From Pedosphaera sp. (lineage in GTDB: Bacteria > Verrucomicrobiota > Verrucomicrobiia > Limisphaerales > Pedosphaeraceae), in contig JAQGPA010000084.1 in assembly GCA_028293325.1 (NCBI GenBank), positions 1 to 57,824 on the forward strand: a stretch of DNA of 57,824 nt, in the 5' to 3' direction. The translations under genes and the position numbers were made by a program. A model generated the notes under the pieces. It saw only the letters and a program-made list of their open reading frames with translations. It was not told the origin of the DNA and ran no database searches. Of this stretch, positions 7,993 through 17,218 are shown one piece after another. Position 1 is the first letter of the stretch, and every line of letters starts with the position of its first letter.

Positions 7993-10249
7993 GGTATTCA
8001 CACTCGTTCTAATTATCACCGGCGCCAGCCGGCTGTTCGCCTGCGGTCCCACATTTCCCAATAATCTGCTCAACGGAGGCGATGCCTCGGTCCTCGCCGC
8101 TCCCGTTGTTAATTTCTCCGGCGAACTGGAGCAAATGAAATTGGGTCCGCCAAAATTCACGGCCAATATCACCACGAACAGTTACACCGTGGACACAATG
8201 GAAGCAGACGTGTCTGACCTGCACGCCGCCCTGAAAAAAGCCGGAGTGGAAACCAGGGAGAAGGAAAGAATTCTCAAGGCATATCGCGCCGAGCGGGAAA
8301 AATTGCGATTAAACGCTGAGACAATGGCCAGGTGGCGCCGCGACGAATGGAGTTGGGAGGATGGCAGCTATAAGAAAAAAGACAAAGGCTCGGCTCCCAA
8401 TCTGGAGGAAATTACCATTGTCCCGGGCCTGCCCGAAGAATTTGCCGATTATTTTCGCGGCAGCATCGCTTACCACCGTGGCGAAACCAATGATGCCCGC
8501 ATAATTTGGCAGGCGTTGCTCGACAGACCTAAATCTGAGCGTCACTTTCGCTCTACCTGGGCCGCGTTCATGCTGGGTCAGCTTTGCGGGCCTGAAGAAT
8601 CTGAATCAGCGATCAGCTATTTCGCCCAGGTTCGTACGCTGGCCCGGGAAGGTTTTGCCGACACGCTCGGCCTCGCGGCCGCGAGTTTTGGTCAGGAGGC
8701 GCGCGTTGATCTGAAACAGAATAAATTCGAGCCGGCCATTGAGTTCTATCTCCAACAATATAGTGCGGGTGACCCCTCCGCCATTGGCTCGCTCGGCTTC
8801 GCCGCGCGCGACGCTCTGCGGGAAGGGACCGGGGAATTGCCCAATCTGGCAAAGAACCCGCGCACGCAACGCCTCATTACCGCCTACATTATCTCCCGCG
8901 GAAAGGAAAGGCCCGTTCTAGGTGAGCATGCGCAGGACGTGATCAAAACCTGGTTGGACGCCGTTGAAACCGCCGAAGTCCGCGATGTCGAATCCGCTGA
9001 ACAGCTTGCGCTCGCGGCCTACCAGAACGGCGACATGGACCTGGCTCAACGCTGGATCGACCGCGCCCCGAGCACACCCACTGCGCAATGGCTGCAGGCC
9101 AAATTGCTGTTGCGCGATGGCAAACTCGACCGCGCGGCCAGCTTGCTCGCTCATGTCGTCAGGCTGTTCCCGCTCGAACCCCGCTCCACCAATGAGGTCG
9201 CCGAAACGAGTTTAAAGGATAATTTGTACATGCCTTTCAGCGACTATTATCCGGACACCGGTTTGGTGGCCAATCAAATTCTTGGCGAACTCGGCGTGTT
9301 GCATCTCGCCCGACGCGAATATCAGGAATCACTGGATGCCCTGCTCCGCTCCGGCCATTGGATGGACGCCGCCTATGTGGCGGAACGCGTGTTGACGGTG
9401 GACGAACTCAAAACTTATGTAAACCGGAACTGGCCCGCCATGGATGACCGGGAAGCTCCCGCGCCTAAACTTGAAAGCGCTGACGCCGAGCTGTCGTACA
9501 ACCAGGAGACAAACACCGCAAAGCAAGAGATCCGCTATCTCCTGGCACGGCGACTAACCCGGCTTTGTCGTGGTGGCGAGGCGCGCGAATACTATCCCAA
9601 GGAACTCCAGCCTCGCTACGCCTTCCTGATATTGGCGCTAAACACCGGCCGGGATGAAACGCTCCCGGCGGAAACACGCGCCACCGCCTTGTTCAAGGCA
9701 GCCACCATCACCCGGCACGAAGGAATGGAATTATTAGGCACCGAACTCGCGCCGGATTACGCGGTACATGGCGGCAGCTTCGATTATGGAGTCGATGTCG
9801 ATTGTCGCACGAACAACCCAAATGGCAGCGTTCTCTCCGCCACGCCGGACGAACTCCACCGCTACACGCAAAATCACGCCGACCCCGAGGCGCGATACCA
9901 TTATCGCTATCAGGCGGCATTCATCGCCCTCGAAGCCGCCAAATTGATGCCCAATAATTCCGATGCCACCGCCCGCGTCTTATGCACTGCCGGCTCGTGG
10001 TTGAAAAGGCGCGATCCCGAAACAGCAGATTTGTTTTACAAAGCGCTTGTGCGCCGCTGCCGCAATACCGCCATCGGCGCCGAAGCGGATCGCAAACGCT
10101 GGTTTCCTGAGCTGGATGAACAGGGAAATTTGCTCCCGCCCGTCCTGAAAAAGCAACCGGAGGCAGCTTCTCCGCCTGAGGTAGCGGAGCCAATGCAGGA
10201 AAACCTTGACGAACCAATGACCAATCCAGTCATTGAAATTTCTCAATAA
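7952..10249 (+). CDS. Secreted/lipoprotein repeat protein, CGPxFPN type
   Basis: Large exported protein without a recognised catalytic domain. The N-terminus has a hydrophobic segment VFTLVLIITGASRLFAC, with a lipobox-like LFAC followed by GPTFPNNLL. Such CGP-starting proteins are, as I recall, common in Verrucomicrobiota. Helical repeats of TPR-like character fill the rest, for example AAYQNGDMDLAQRWIDRAP and LGVLHLARREYQESLDALLRSG. The start is uncertain: ATG 7952 lies inside the upstream gene without a ribosome site, while TTG 7973 follows GAGGTG and would place the signal segment closer to the start. Function unknown; linkage suggests an envelope role with the DUF3142 protein. Confidence 0.75.
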   Translation: MERLRCKLKLKNHEVFTLVLIITGASRLFACGPTFPNNLLNGGDASVLAAPVVNFSGELEQMKLGPPKFTANITTNSYTVDTMEADVSDLHAALKKAGVETREKERILKAYRAEREKLRLNAETMARWRRDEWSWEDGSYKKKDKGSAPNLEEITIVPGLPEEFADYFRGSIAYHRGETNDARIIWQALLDRPKSERHFRSTWAAFMLGQLCGPEESESAISYFAQVRTLAREGFADTLGLAAASFGQEARVDLKQNKFEPAIEFYLQQYSAGDPSAIGSLGFAARDALREGTGELPNLAKNPRTQRLITAYIISRGKERPVLGEHAQDVIKTWLDAVETAEVRDVESAEQLALAAYQNGDMDLAQRWIDRAPSTPTAQWLQAKLLLRDGKLDRAASLLAHVVRLFPLEPRSTNEVAETSLKDNLYMPFSDYYPDTGLVANQILGELGVLHLARREYQESLDALLRSGHWMDAAYVAERVLTVDELKTYVNRNWPAMDDREAPAPKLESADAELSYNQETNTAKQEIRYLLARRLTRLCRGGEAREYYPKELQPRYAFLILALNTGRDETLPAETRATALFKAATITRHEGMELLGTELAPDYAVHGGSFDYGVDVDCRTNNPNGSVLSATPDELHRYTQNHADPEARYHYRYQAAFIALEAAKLMPNNSDATARVLCTAGSWLKRRDPETADLFYKALVRRCRNTAIGAEADRKRWFPELDEQGNLLPPVLKKQPEAASPPEVAEPMQENLDEPMTNPVIEISQ

Positions 10250-10270
10250 AACAGGCCTGCGTTGCTGTTA

Positions 10271-11029
10271 TTATTTTGTTGGCGAAAAATCAGTCGGTGC
10301 CATAAGGGTGGATTCCACTCCATCCTTTGGCAGCGTCAACGGGCCATTGGCCTCGGAAGCGGCTTTGACCTTGATCCATTCCGGGTCGGCGCGAAACGTT
10401 TTGAAGGAAGCCTCACACGCCTCACGGCTCTTGTGCGCCAGAATATAAATAAGCATTTCTCCCGCTCCGTCCTTCTTTTCCGTGGGCAGCCAATAACCAA
10501 GCTGTGTCATCCCATGCTGAGTGAACAGCGTTGTGGTGTGATCGCGGAAACGCGCCAGCAAATCATCGAGCTTGCCCGGCATCGCATGATAGGTGCGCAG
10601 TTCAAATACCCGCGGCTCCTTTTCCTGCGTCGGCTGCACCACCGGTGAAAAATCCGTTGCCGCCAGGAATACAGACACCCCCTTGGTCAACAGCTTGCCT
10701 TTCTCCTCCGAGGCCTTCTGCACGGCCTGCCATTCCGGGTCGGTCGAGAATTCCTTCCACGATTTTTCCCGCGCCTCCCGGCTGGGATAAGCCAGCAGGT
10801 AAACCAGTTTGTTCTCTGCATTGGTCAGCGGCACCCAGTAGCCAACGTTGGTCATTCCATGCTTCTCGAACAGCTTGACGGTATGGTCGCGAAAACGGGC
10901 GAGCAAATCGTCCAGCTTTCCCGGTGCCGCATAATAGGTGCGCATCTCAAAACAGCGCGTTTCCTTTTCCGCGGCGAATCCGGTGGTAATCATCAGGCTG
11001 GCGATCATGAGCACAAGCAGGATATTCAT
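10271..11029 (-). CDS. Exported protein with two NIPSNAP domains
   Basis: NIPSNAP-family protein (dimeric alpha-beta barrel fold) of 252 residues with two consecutive domains. Each starts with a FEMRTYYAAPGKLDDLLARF or FELRTYHAMPGKLDDLLARF motif and ends with the WQAVQKASEEKG or WIKVKAASEANG motif. An N-terminal signal segment, MNILLVLMIASLMITTGFAA, supports export and fixes the start at 11029 rather than at the longer open frame to 11098. The two halves are so alike that internal duplication is clear. The biochemical role of bacterial NIPSNAP proteins is unknown. It is convergent with the lipoprotein gene and follows the pseudopilin gene on the same strand. Confidence 0.85.
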   Translation of the reverse strand: MNILLVLMIASLMITTGFAAEKETRCFEMRTYYAAPGKLDDLLARFRDHTVKLFEKHGMTNVGYWVPLTNAENKLVYLLAYPSREAREKSWKEFSTDPEWQAVQKASEEKGKLLTKGVSVFLAATDFSPVVQPTQEKEPRVFELRTYHAMPGKLDDLLARFRDHTTTLFTQHGMTQLGYWLPTEKKDGAGEMLIYILAHKSREACEASFKTFRADPEWIKVKAASEANGPLTLPKDGVESTLMAPTDFSPTK

Positions 11030-11104
11030 AAATGTTGTAATTGATATATCGCAACCCATGCCACTCGTAAACACCCGTCGTGTCAAAGAAAAAAACAATG
11101 GTCC

Positions 11105-11827
11105 TCAATTCGCCGTGAGCGGCATCCCCTCCCAATTGGTCATTACATCGTACCGAAAAGTCATCTCCCCGGCCACATAAAGCTTATACCACTTCACATG
11201 GTTATCGGGGAAAAGAATGTTCTGCCCCTTGGAATGGGCCTGCCATTTCTCCGTGTCAGAGGGATCCGCGGAACCGCCGACACAACTTTGCGTGTAATCA
11301 TCCTTATCCGCATCATCAAGTTGAAAATTGTCGCCGATGGTGTCCCCGGACAATACCAACGCGGAGGGAAATGAAATTTGGCGGCTGTTGACCGAGGCGA
11401 ATGTATTGGAAATGACAAAGGCGGCCCGTTCGCCGTTGAAATAGCTGAATTGGGCCTTACGGTCTGTCGGACAATGATACGGCTCCTTGCTTTTTACATA
11501 CGGGAAAAGCTGTTGCATCCAACTTTGGCTATGCGTTGACGGATCGATCCCGTCCCAGGCAATCGCCGCGCCGGAAATGGGATAAAGCCCGTTGAAGTCA
11601 TCCGCATACATCGTCATGCCCAAACCGACTTGCCGCAGATTGGATTTGCACTGGGTAGCCCACGCCCTTTGCTTCGCGGAGGAGAGCGCCGGCAAGAGCA
11701 ATGCCGCCAAAATTGCAATGATCGCGATCACCACCAAAAGCTCAATCAGCGTAAAGGCCGACCGGTTACTCGCGCCGCCTGATGCGCCAACCCGCTCGCG
11801 ACTTTGAAATATATGGTTCTTTCCCAT
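11105..11827 (-). CDS. Type II secretion/type IV pilin-like pseudopilin (PulG type)
   Basis: Prepilin-like protein with the N-terminal methylation motif [24 protein letters not shown], here preceded by a basic leader of about 30 residues. The C-terminus has H-x9-D-type residues ([17 protein letters not shown]), corresponding to the HGGGANVLFADGHV motif of planctomycete/verrucomicrobial pseudopilins. No secretion ATPase or other system gene is adjacent; such orphan pseudopilins are very numerous in these phyla. I start at ATG 11827 because GGAG/GGGG lie just upstream; the open frame to 11854 would need a TTG. It is followed by the NIPSNAP gene on the same strand. Confidence 0.85.
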   Translation of the reverse strand: MGKNHIFQSRERVGASGGASNRSAFTLIELLVVIAIIAILAALLLPALSSAKQRAWATQCKSNLRQVGLGMTMYADDFNGLYPISGAAIAWDGIDPSTHSQSWMQQLFPYVKSKEPYHCPTDRKAQFSYFNGERAAFVISNTFASVNSRQISFPSALVLSGDTIGDNFQLDDADKDDYTQSCVGGSADPSDTEKWQAHSKGQNILFPDNHVKWYKLYVAGEMTFRYDVMTNWEGMPLTAN

Positions 11828-12313
11828 GGCATCCCCACTCCGCTTGCTTCCCAATTAGAACACAATCCGGCCTAAAAAGTTACAAGATTTTCAGCTACTC
11901 GCTTAAACCTGTCCGCCAAATGCAAAAAAAGGACAGATTATTTTGATCTTCTTTGGATTTTGCCCCCGAGTGTGTTCGAATCAGTCCGTGCTCATGCGCT
12001 GTCGTTACCACAGCCGTCATCCTCACCCAACTGATTGCCAGCCTGAAGCTTCAGCCGGACTGGAGAACTTCCATTAAAGACTACAAATCGACGTCATCCC
12101 CACCCTATAATTAACTTGCCTTCCCTCACTTTCCTGTAACTATATTCCTTGTCCATCAACGAGTTCCCGATTTTGTATGATTCGGGATAAATAAGAAATC
12201 AGAAGGGTAATGTTTATGCGCGACGGCATTGCTGTATCCGAATCTACCGTATCAAAACACCTGCCGATTCGCCACGCCCACGCCTTACTCACGGCCCCTT
12301 AAAAAACAAAATC
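11828..12313. other. Divergent intergenic region
   Basis: 486 nt between the divergent pseudopilin and surface-protein genes, AT-richer than its surroundings. It must hold both promoters, but I cannot identify convincing -35/-10 pairs. No small gene or strong hairpin was seen. Confidence 0.4.
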
Positions 12314-14980
12314 ATGAAGAACGGAATTACCTTTGGGTTGAAAGCAGGCGTGCTCCTTTTCTCATTTATGTCCGCCGTGACCGCCATGGCGCTGCCAAAT
12401 CTGACTCCGTACAAACCGACAGGTTGGTCAGATAAGATTGTGGTGGGAAAAACAACCGGCACAATTAATAACCCTAACCCCACTTTCACAACGGCCGACT
12501 CCGTTTATATCAATTGGGCTGTAATCAACAATGGAACAACGGCGACAGGCGTCGGCTTTGACACGGATGTTTATGTGGACGGGAATTACTTTGATACCTG
12601 GACTCAGAGTGCTTCAATGAACGCAAACGTATATACGTATGCAACTGATGACCTGATCAATTTCCCCCTAAGCGTCGGCACTCACTCGATCACAATCATA
12701 GCCGATGCAGGCAGTGGTGTTCCCGAAAGCAACGAGGCTGATAACTCCTACACCATCAATTTCACAGTCACTGCCGTCAACCTCCCCGACCTGAGTCCCT
12801 ATCAGCCTGCTGGCTGGTCGGATAAAATTGTCGTTTCCACCGCTTCAGGATCGATCACTGACAGTCCCACCCTGACAACTGCCGATACGTTGTATATCGA
12901 TTGGGCCGTAATTAATAGTGGCAACGTGGCGGCCAGTAACACTTTTTACACCTTCCTTTATGTGGACGGTGTGTCCAATCACTCCTGGTCCGTCGCTTCT
13001 TTGGCCGTAAACTCATACGCACCGTTAAATAATTACTCCATCGGCTCGCTCTCTGCCGGCTCTCACACGATTACGATTACGACTGACGCGACGGGCGTCA
13101 TTCCCGAGAGCGATGAGTCAAATAATTCCTACATCAAAAATATCACGGTGAACGCCTTGCCGCTGCCCGCGCCCACACCGCTTAGTCCGCCTAATGGCAG
13201 CACCGGGCAATCCACGACCCCGGCATTCAGTTGGTCCGCTGTCGGGGGCGCGGCATCTTATCGGATCATAGTAGCCACCAACCCGGCGGACTTGCCGACC
13301 GACCCCACTGCCACCTCCGGCGGGGCAAGCGTCGTCATCAACACGACCACCGCTACCACCAGTTACACGCCCGGCACTCCGCTGAACGCTGGCACCACCT
13401 ACTATTGGGAAGTGAATGCCCACAACGGCGCCCAGACAGGCGTGTGGTCCAGCAATCCCAGCTTCACCACCAGTTTGCCACCCAGTGGTCTCACCATCAT
13501 CCCAACTTTCGACAGTTCCATTGCCAACGATCCCAACGCCGCCACCATTGAGGCCACCATCAATTCGGCCATTGCCGTGTACCAAAGCAGTTTTTCCGAT
13601 CCACTCACCGTCGCCATTACTTTTAAGAAGGTCAATACCGGCTTGGGGTCGAGTAGTTACTCATATTTTCCTTTCCCATATTCGAGTTATCGCTCAGCGC
13701 TAATCTCTCATGCCACCTCGGCGGATGATACCCAGGCGCTCACTGAGGTACCGTCCGGCTCGCTTAATCCCGTGAACGGCAACGCGAGCGTCAATATCAA
13801 TCTTGCTCTCTGTCGGGCGTTGGGCTTGAACTCAACACAGGGACAACCGGACGGCACGATCAGCTTGAATATCGCCATCATGAATCTCACTTCGGTCAAT
13901 CCGGATCCGAGTAAGTATTCCCTGTTCGCGGTAGCCTCCCATGAGATTGACGAAGTCCTCGGTCTAGGCTCGGCCCTTAACCATTTGAATAATGGCGACC
14001 CGGCACCCACTGGTGCCATCAGCCCCGAGGATCTCTTCCGGTTTGATCAAAATGGCGCTCGCAGTTTCACCAGCGATATCAACGCTGCCGCTTACTTTTC
14101 TCTCGATGGCACCACGGACTTGGCGCGCTTCAATCAACATGCAGGCGGTGATTTTTCTGATTGGTATAGCTTCAACGGCGTGCAGGCGACCTCCCAGGTT
14201 CAGGATGCCTATTCGGCCCCTAACTCGTTTCCCGTTCTGGGAGTGGAACTCCGCGTCTTGGATGCGCTTGGCTACACCCGCCAGGTTCCCAGCTATGTGA
14301 TCAATGCCAGCGCCTTTCCCGTGGCGGGCGGCACCATCAGTCCGACCGGCAGCTTTAACAAGAGCGCTGGGAGCAGTCAGTTGTTCACGGCCAGTCCAAA
14401 TGCCAGCTACTCCGTGAACCAGTGGCTGGTCGATGGGAACTTGGCGCAAGCCGGAGGCACCAGCTACACCCTTTCCAATATCCAGACCAACCATAACGTC
14501 CAGGTGACATTCTCGCAGTCAAAAACCAATCAAACCATCACGTTCGGAGCGTTGACCAATAAAACCCTCGGCGAACCCACCTTTACCGTGAGCGCAACCG
14601 CCAGTTCCGGACTTACTGTCAGTTTCAGCATCCTGTCCGGTCCCGCAACCTTGTCTGGCAATAATGTCACCATTACCAACACCGGCACCATTACTGTTCG
14701 GGCTTCGCAAGCCGGCAATGCCAATTACAATCCAGCGCCAAACGTGGATCAAGCTTTCACGGTTTATCCGCCGCCCATAATCAATTTCACGCCGTCAGGT
14801 CAGAATCTGCTCATCACCTGGCCGACCAATGTCGCCGGCTATACGCTCGATACCATAACGAATATCATGCCACCGGTCTCTTGGACTCCGGCATTGCCAA
14901 CGCCGGTTATCGTCAATGGCCAGTACACCTATACCAACACTCCGGCGGCCGGCAACCGGTTTTACCGCTTAAGGAAATAA
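12314..14980 (+). CDS. Large secreted CARDB/metalloprotease-like surface protein
   Basis: Exported 888-residue multidomain protein. A signal peptide ending in AMA is followed by two CARDB-type adhesion repeats (about 30-150 and 155-280, with duplicated openings PNLTPYKPTGWSDKIVV and PDLSPYQPAGWSDKIVV). Next comes a fibronectin III-like domain (about 285-390), then a region resembling the NF038122 metalloprotease family, where HEIDEVLG at about residue 543 is the likely zinc motif. Ig-like repeats lead to a C-terminal module with WPTNVAGYTLDT...W and RFYRL, common at the ends of verrucomicrobial surface proteins and probably for sorting or anchoring. Protease activity is inferred from the motif only. 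Substrate unknown. Confidence 0.75.
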   Translation: MKNGITFGLKAGVLLFSFMSAVTAMALPNLTPYKPTGWSDKIVVGKTTGTINNPNPTFTTADSVYINWAVINNGTTATGVGFDTDVYVDGNYFDTWTQSASMNANVYTYATDDLINFPLSVGTHSITIIADAGSGVPESNEADNSYTINFTVTAVNLPDLSPYQPAGWSDKIVVSTASGSITDSPTLTTADTLYIDWAVINSGNVAASNTFYTFLYVDGVSNHSWSVASLAVNSYAPLNNYSIGSLSAGSHTITITTDATGVIPESDESNNSYIKNITVNALPLPAPTPLSPPNGSTGQSTTPAFSWSAVGGAASYRIIVATNPADLPTDPTATSGGASVVINTTTATTSYTPGTPLNAGTTYYWEVNAHNGAQTGVWSSNPSFTTSLPPSGLTIIPTFDSSIANDPNAATIEATINSAIAVYQSSFSDPLTVAITFKKVNTGLGSSSYSYFPFPYSSYRSALISHATSADDTQALTEVPSGSLNPVNGNASVNINLALCRALGLNSTQGQPDGTISLNIAIMNLTSVNPDPSKYSLFAVASHEIDEVLGLGSALNHLNNGDPAPTGAISPEDLFRFDQNGARSFTSDINAAAYFSLDGTTDLARFNQHAGGDFSDWYSFNGVQATSQVQDAYSAPNSFPVLGVELRVLDALGYTRQVPSYVINASAFPVAGGTISPTGSFNKSAGSSQLFTASPNASYSVNQWLVDGNLAQAGGTSYTLSNIQTNHNVQVTFSQSKTNQTITFGALTNKTLGEPTFTVSATASSGLTVSFSILSGPATLSGNNVTITNTGTITVRASQAGNANYNPAPNVDQAFTVYPPPIINFTPSGQNLLITWPTNVAGYTLDTITNIMPPVSWTPALPTPVIVNGQYTYTNTPAAGNRFYRLRK

Positions 14981-15012
14981 ACCCTTTAAAGAGACGGTGC
15001 CTTTTTATTTTG

Positions 15013-16014
15013 TTAACGCGTGTGGTGTTTGCTCAGCCGGCTGGTCGCTGTCAAGCTGGTGATTCCCAACTCCTTGACCTCGGTCCAGCGGTTGTCCGGG
15101 TTATACTCCTTCATCGCGGTGGCTATACTTCGGGTCCGTTCACCCAGGCTCCGCTGATAAACAACTCCGTCTTGGTTCACTATGAACGTCATGATTCCTG
15201 ACTCGCCCCAGCGGACGGGATAGGCGACCAGGGCAAAGCCGCCGGTCATTTCGCCATGCGAGACGTAATTCTTTTTGCCACCCGGTGCGGCAGGTCCCTG
15301 CCGCGTCAGAATTTTGAAACAATATCCGTGAAATGGACGCGGACCTTCACCGCCGGTCCAGTTATATCCTTCCAAAGCGGCTTCCGCCACGAAGGCCGAG
15401 AATGGACTCTGTTGGCCGCCTGTCTCCGCCGGCCAATACAAACCATCCATCTTTCCAGGACTACTCCTGAATTTCTCAGCGTATTTTGGCGTTCCGGTGG
15501 TGCTGGCAATCCGATCGGCGTATGCGCGCTGCGCCTTCACATAAGCGCGGCAAACTCCAATCGCATAATATTCGTCCCGGCCGACGTGCCGGTTGATGAT
15601 CTCCTCCTCGCCTGCAATCGTGTCAAAGATCCACGCTCCGTTGGTTTTTATTAGCGGAATCGGAAAGGGCCACGGGTCCCGTCCAATTTCCAGCGTCACC
15701 CGGTCACTCCCCTGCGACAGGACATCACACCGCTCCGTCAGATTATTGGCGAAAGTTTCAAAATGCTTCTCATCCAGCACCTGGTCGCCGGTCATTAGAT
15801 TAGTGACTTCAGGGCCGAAGATCTCATGAATTGCCTGCCGATCATGTGCTTTGGCCGCGTTGACCAGCTCATTTGTAGCCTCCGCCGGTGAGGTAAAGGT
15901 GCGTTGCGACACAGTCGATTGGTATTCGCCCCGAACCTGCCCAAGCCAGGTCAGATACAAAAGCCCTAAGGCCAATGCCGGTATGGAAGAAAACTTAAAA
16001 ATTCTCATGTTCAT
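15013..16014 (-). CDS. DUF2950 family exported protein
   Basis: 333 residues with a signal peptide (IPALALGLLYLTWLGQVRG) and a DUF2950 body. Typical features are FTSPAEATNELVNAAKAHD, WPFPIPLIKTNGAWIFDT and the closing Q.G...Q..LG segment. DUF2950 proteins are exported and of unknown function. The gene lies upstream of nothing obvious on its strand and 21 nt downstream of the Gly-rich lipoprotein gene, so the two are probably co-transcribed. ATG codons at 16014 and 16008 are both possible starts. Confidence 0.8.
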   Translation of the reverse strand: MNMRIFKFSSIPALALGLLYLTWLGQVRGEYQSTVSQRTFTSPAEATNELVNAAKAHDRQAIHEIFGPEVTNLMTGDQVLDEKHFETFANNLTERCDVLSQGSDRVTLEIGRDPWPFPIPLIKTNGAWIFDTIAGEEEIINRHVGRDEYYAIGVCRAYVKAQRAYADRIASTTGTPKYAEKFRSSPGKMDGLYWPAETGGQQSPFSAFVAEAALEGYNWTGGEGPRPFHGYCFKILTRQGPAAPGGKKNYVSHGEMTGGFALVAYPVRWGESGIMTFIVNQDGVVYQRSLGERTRSIATAMKEYNPDNRWTEVKELGITSLTATSRLSKHHTR

Positions 16015-16035
16015 AAGATTTCAGTGGTCTGATCG

Positions 16036-16374
16036 TCATCTTCCATGGCCGCCGCCGCCGCCGTGACCACCACCTCCTCCGTGGCCAAATCCTCCTCCGT
16101 GAAATCCCCCATGACCCACCCCGCCTACAGCACCTCGGCTCGCAAACCCTCGCCGGCCAAAATCATGATCGAACCGGCCGTGCTCGTGATGCCCGAATAC
16201 AAAAACATCCGGCCCATAGATACCCCCGTAGTAGCTTGGGCCATAATAATCGTAATAACCAGGCCCGGCATAGCCGTAATAGCCCTCACTTGCGCACCCC
16301 CCTGTCAGAATCACGAGGAGCATCAAGCCTATCCCCAGCTTCGCGATGTACCCTGATCTCTTGCTTCGGTGCAT
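16036..16374 (-). CDS. Small Gly/Tyr/His-rich lipoprotein
   Basis: 112-residue predicted lipoprotein. The N-terminus is basic, then hydrophobic (IGLMLLVILTGGC), ending in a lipobox. The mature part has YYGYAGPGYYDYYGPSYYGG followed by a His-Gly-rich tail of repeated GHGGG units. Start 16374 is preceded by a strong GAGGAGG ribosome site; the longer open frame is not needed. The His-rich tail could bind metal, but that is speculation. It is followed at 21 nt by the DUF2950 gene. Confidence 0.7.
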   Translation of the reverse strand: MHRSKRSGYIAKLGIGLMLLVILTGGCASEGYYGYAGPGYYDYYGPSYYGGIYGPDVFVFGHHEHGRFDHDFGRRGFASRGAVGGVGHGGFHGGGFGHGGGGGHGGGGGHGR

Positions 16375-16608
16375 TCCAACCTTTCCTCCTCGTTCCGATT
16401 TCACTTTCAAAGCCTCGCACGCATCCATTCCATCGGCAACAAAGGGGAGAACCCCATTTCTCCTCCTCCGGGCACCTCCATTTTTGCATTCCTCCATCTC
16501 TTGGGAGCGTCAAAGGCGTTTTCCATACCCAACACCAAGCCTTGCAGCTCTGCCGGACGAAAAACCGGGGACAACACCCCATGGTTTTCTCAAGCCGTGC
16601 CTGTGACT

Positions 16609-16624
16609 GTTGCTACACAGCAAC
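16609..16624. promoter_or_regulatory. Short palindrome upstream of the molybdoenzyme operon
   Basis: GTTGCT and AGCAAC form perfect 6-bp arms around ACAC. It lies 38 nt before the leader ORF start, so it could be an operator. No regulator gene is adjacent and the palindrome is short, so chance is possible. Confidence 0.3.
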
Positions 16625-16661
16625 CAGATGGCTTGCACACGAGACCGGGGAGGAGGATTAC

Positions 16662-16697
16662 ATGCGCTACAGCATTTCAAAAAAGGGTTTGTTATGA
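16662..16697 (+). CDS. 11-residue leader ORF coupled to the molybdoenzyme operon
   Basis: ATG at 16662 is preceded by GGGGAGGAGG (16647-16656) at ideal spacing, the strongest ribosome site seen in this stretch. The frame reads MRYSISKKGLL and stops at TGA 16695-16697, which overlaps the ATG of the next gene (ATGA). The downstream gene itself has only a modest AAGGG upstream. This arrangement is typical of a short leader that delivers ribosomes by coupling. Whether the peptide is functional is unknown. Confidence 0.55.
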   Translation: MRYSISKKGLL

Positions 16698-17218
16698 TTA
16701 CAACTTTCGAGAGTAAAACCGCTACGGCGGCGCCACCAAAGATTTCGATTGCTCTTAAAGTCAACGGCGCAAGAAAGCAACTGGAGGTTGCGCCCTGGAC
16801 AACGCTGCTGGACGCGCTGCGCGAGCACCTCGATCTAACGGGAACCAAAAAAGGCTGCGACCACGGACAATGTGGAGCTTGTACGGTTCTGGTGGATGGC
16901 AAGCGTATCAATTCCTGTCTAACCTTGGCGGTCATGAGGGATGGCGCTGAGATTATGACAATTGAAGGTTTGGCGAAAGCTGGGGCGCTGCTTCCTTTGC
17001 AACAAGCGTTTATCGAACACGATGCCTTCCAATGCGGATACTGCACGTCCGGCCAGATTTGTTCCGCTGTCGGTCTGCTCAACGAGGGTAAGGCGAAAAC
17101 GGCGGATGACATACGTGAGTTGATGAGCGGCAACCTCTGTCGCTGCGGTGCCTATGTGAACATTGTGGCTGCCATCGAGCAGGCGATGCAGGCAAAGGAA
17201 AGGAGTGTGGGCCGGTGA
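16694..17218 (+). CDS. Molybdenum hydroxylase, [2Fe-2S] subunit (PaoA/YagT-like)
   Basis: Small electron-transfer subunit of a xanthine dehydrogenase/aldehyde oxidoreductase-type enzyme. A plant-ferredoxin-type cluster is bound by Cys55, Cys60, Cys63 and Cys75 (GCDHGQCGAC...SC). The second cluster is bound by Cys114, Cys117, Cys149 and Cys151 (CGYC...CRC). At 174 residues it is close to family length once the N-terminus is considered. It has no Tat signal, unlike periplasmic PaoA, so the enzyme is probably cytoplasmic. The start is ATG 16694, overlapping the leader stop, and its own stop overlaps the GTG of the next gene. Confidence 0.92.
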   Translation: MITTFESKTATAAPPKISIALKVNGARKQLEVAPWTTLLDALREHLDLTGTKKGCDHGQCGACTVLVDGKRINSCLTLAVMRDGAEIMTIEGLAKAGALLPLQQAFIEHDAFQCGYCTSGQICSAVGLLNEGKAKTADDIRELMSGNLCRCGAYVNIVAAIEQAMQAKERSVGR

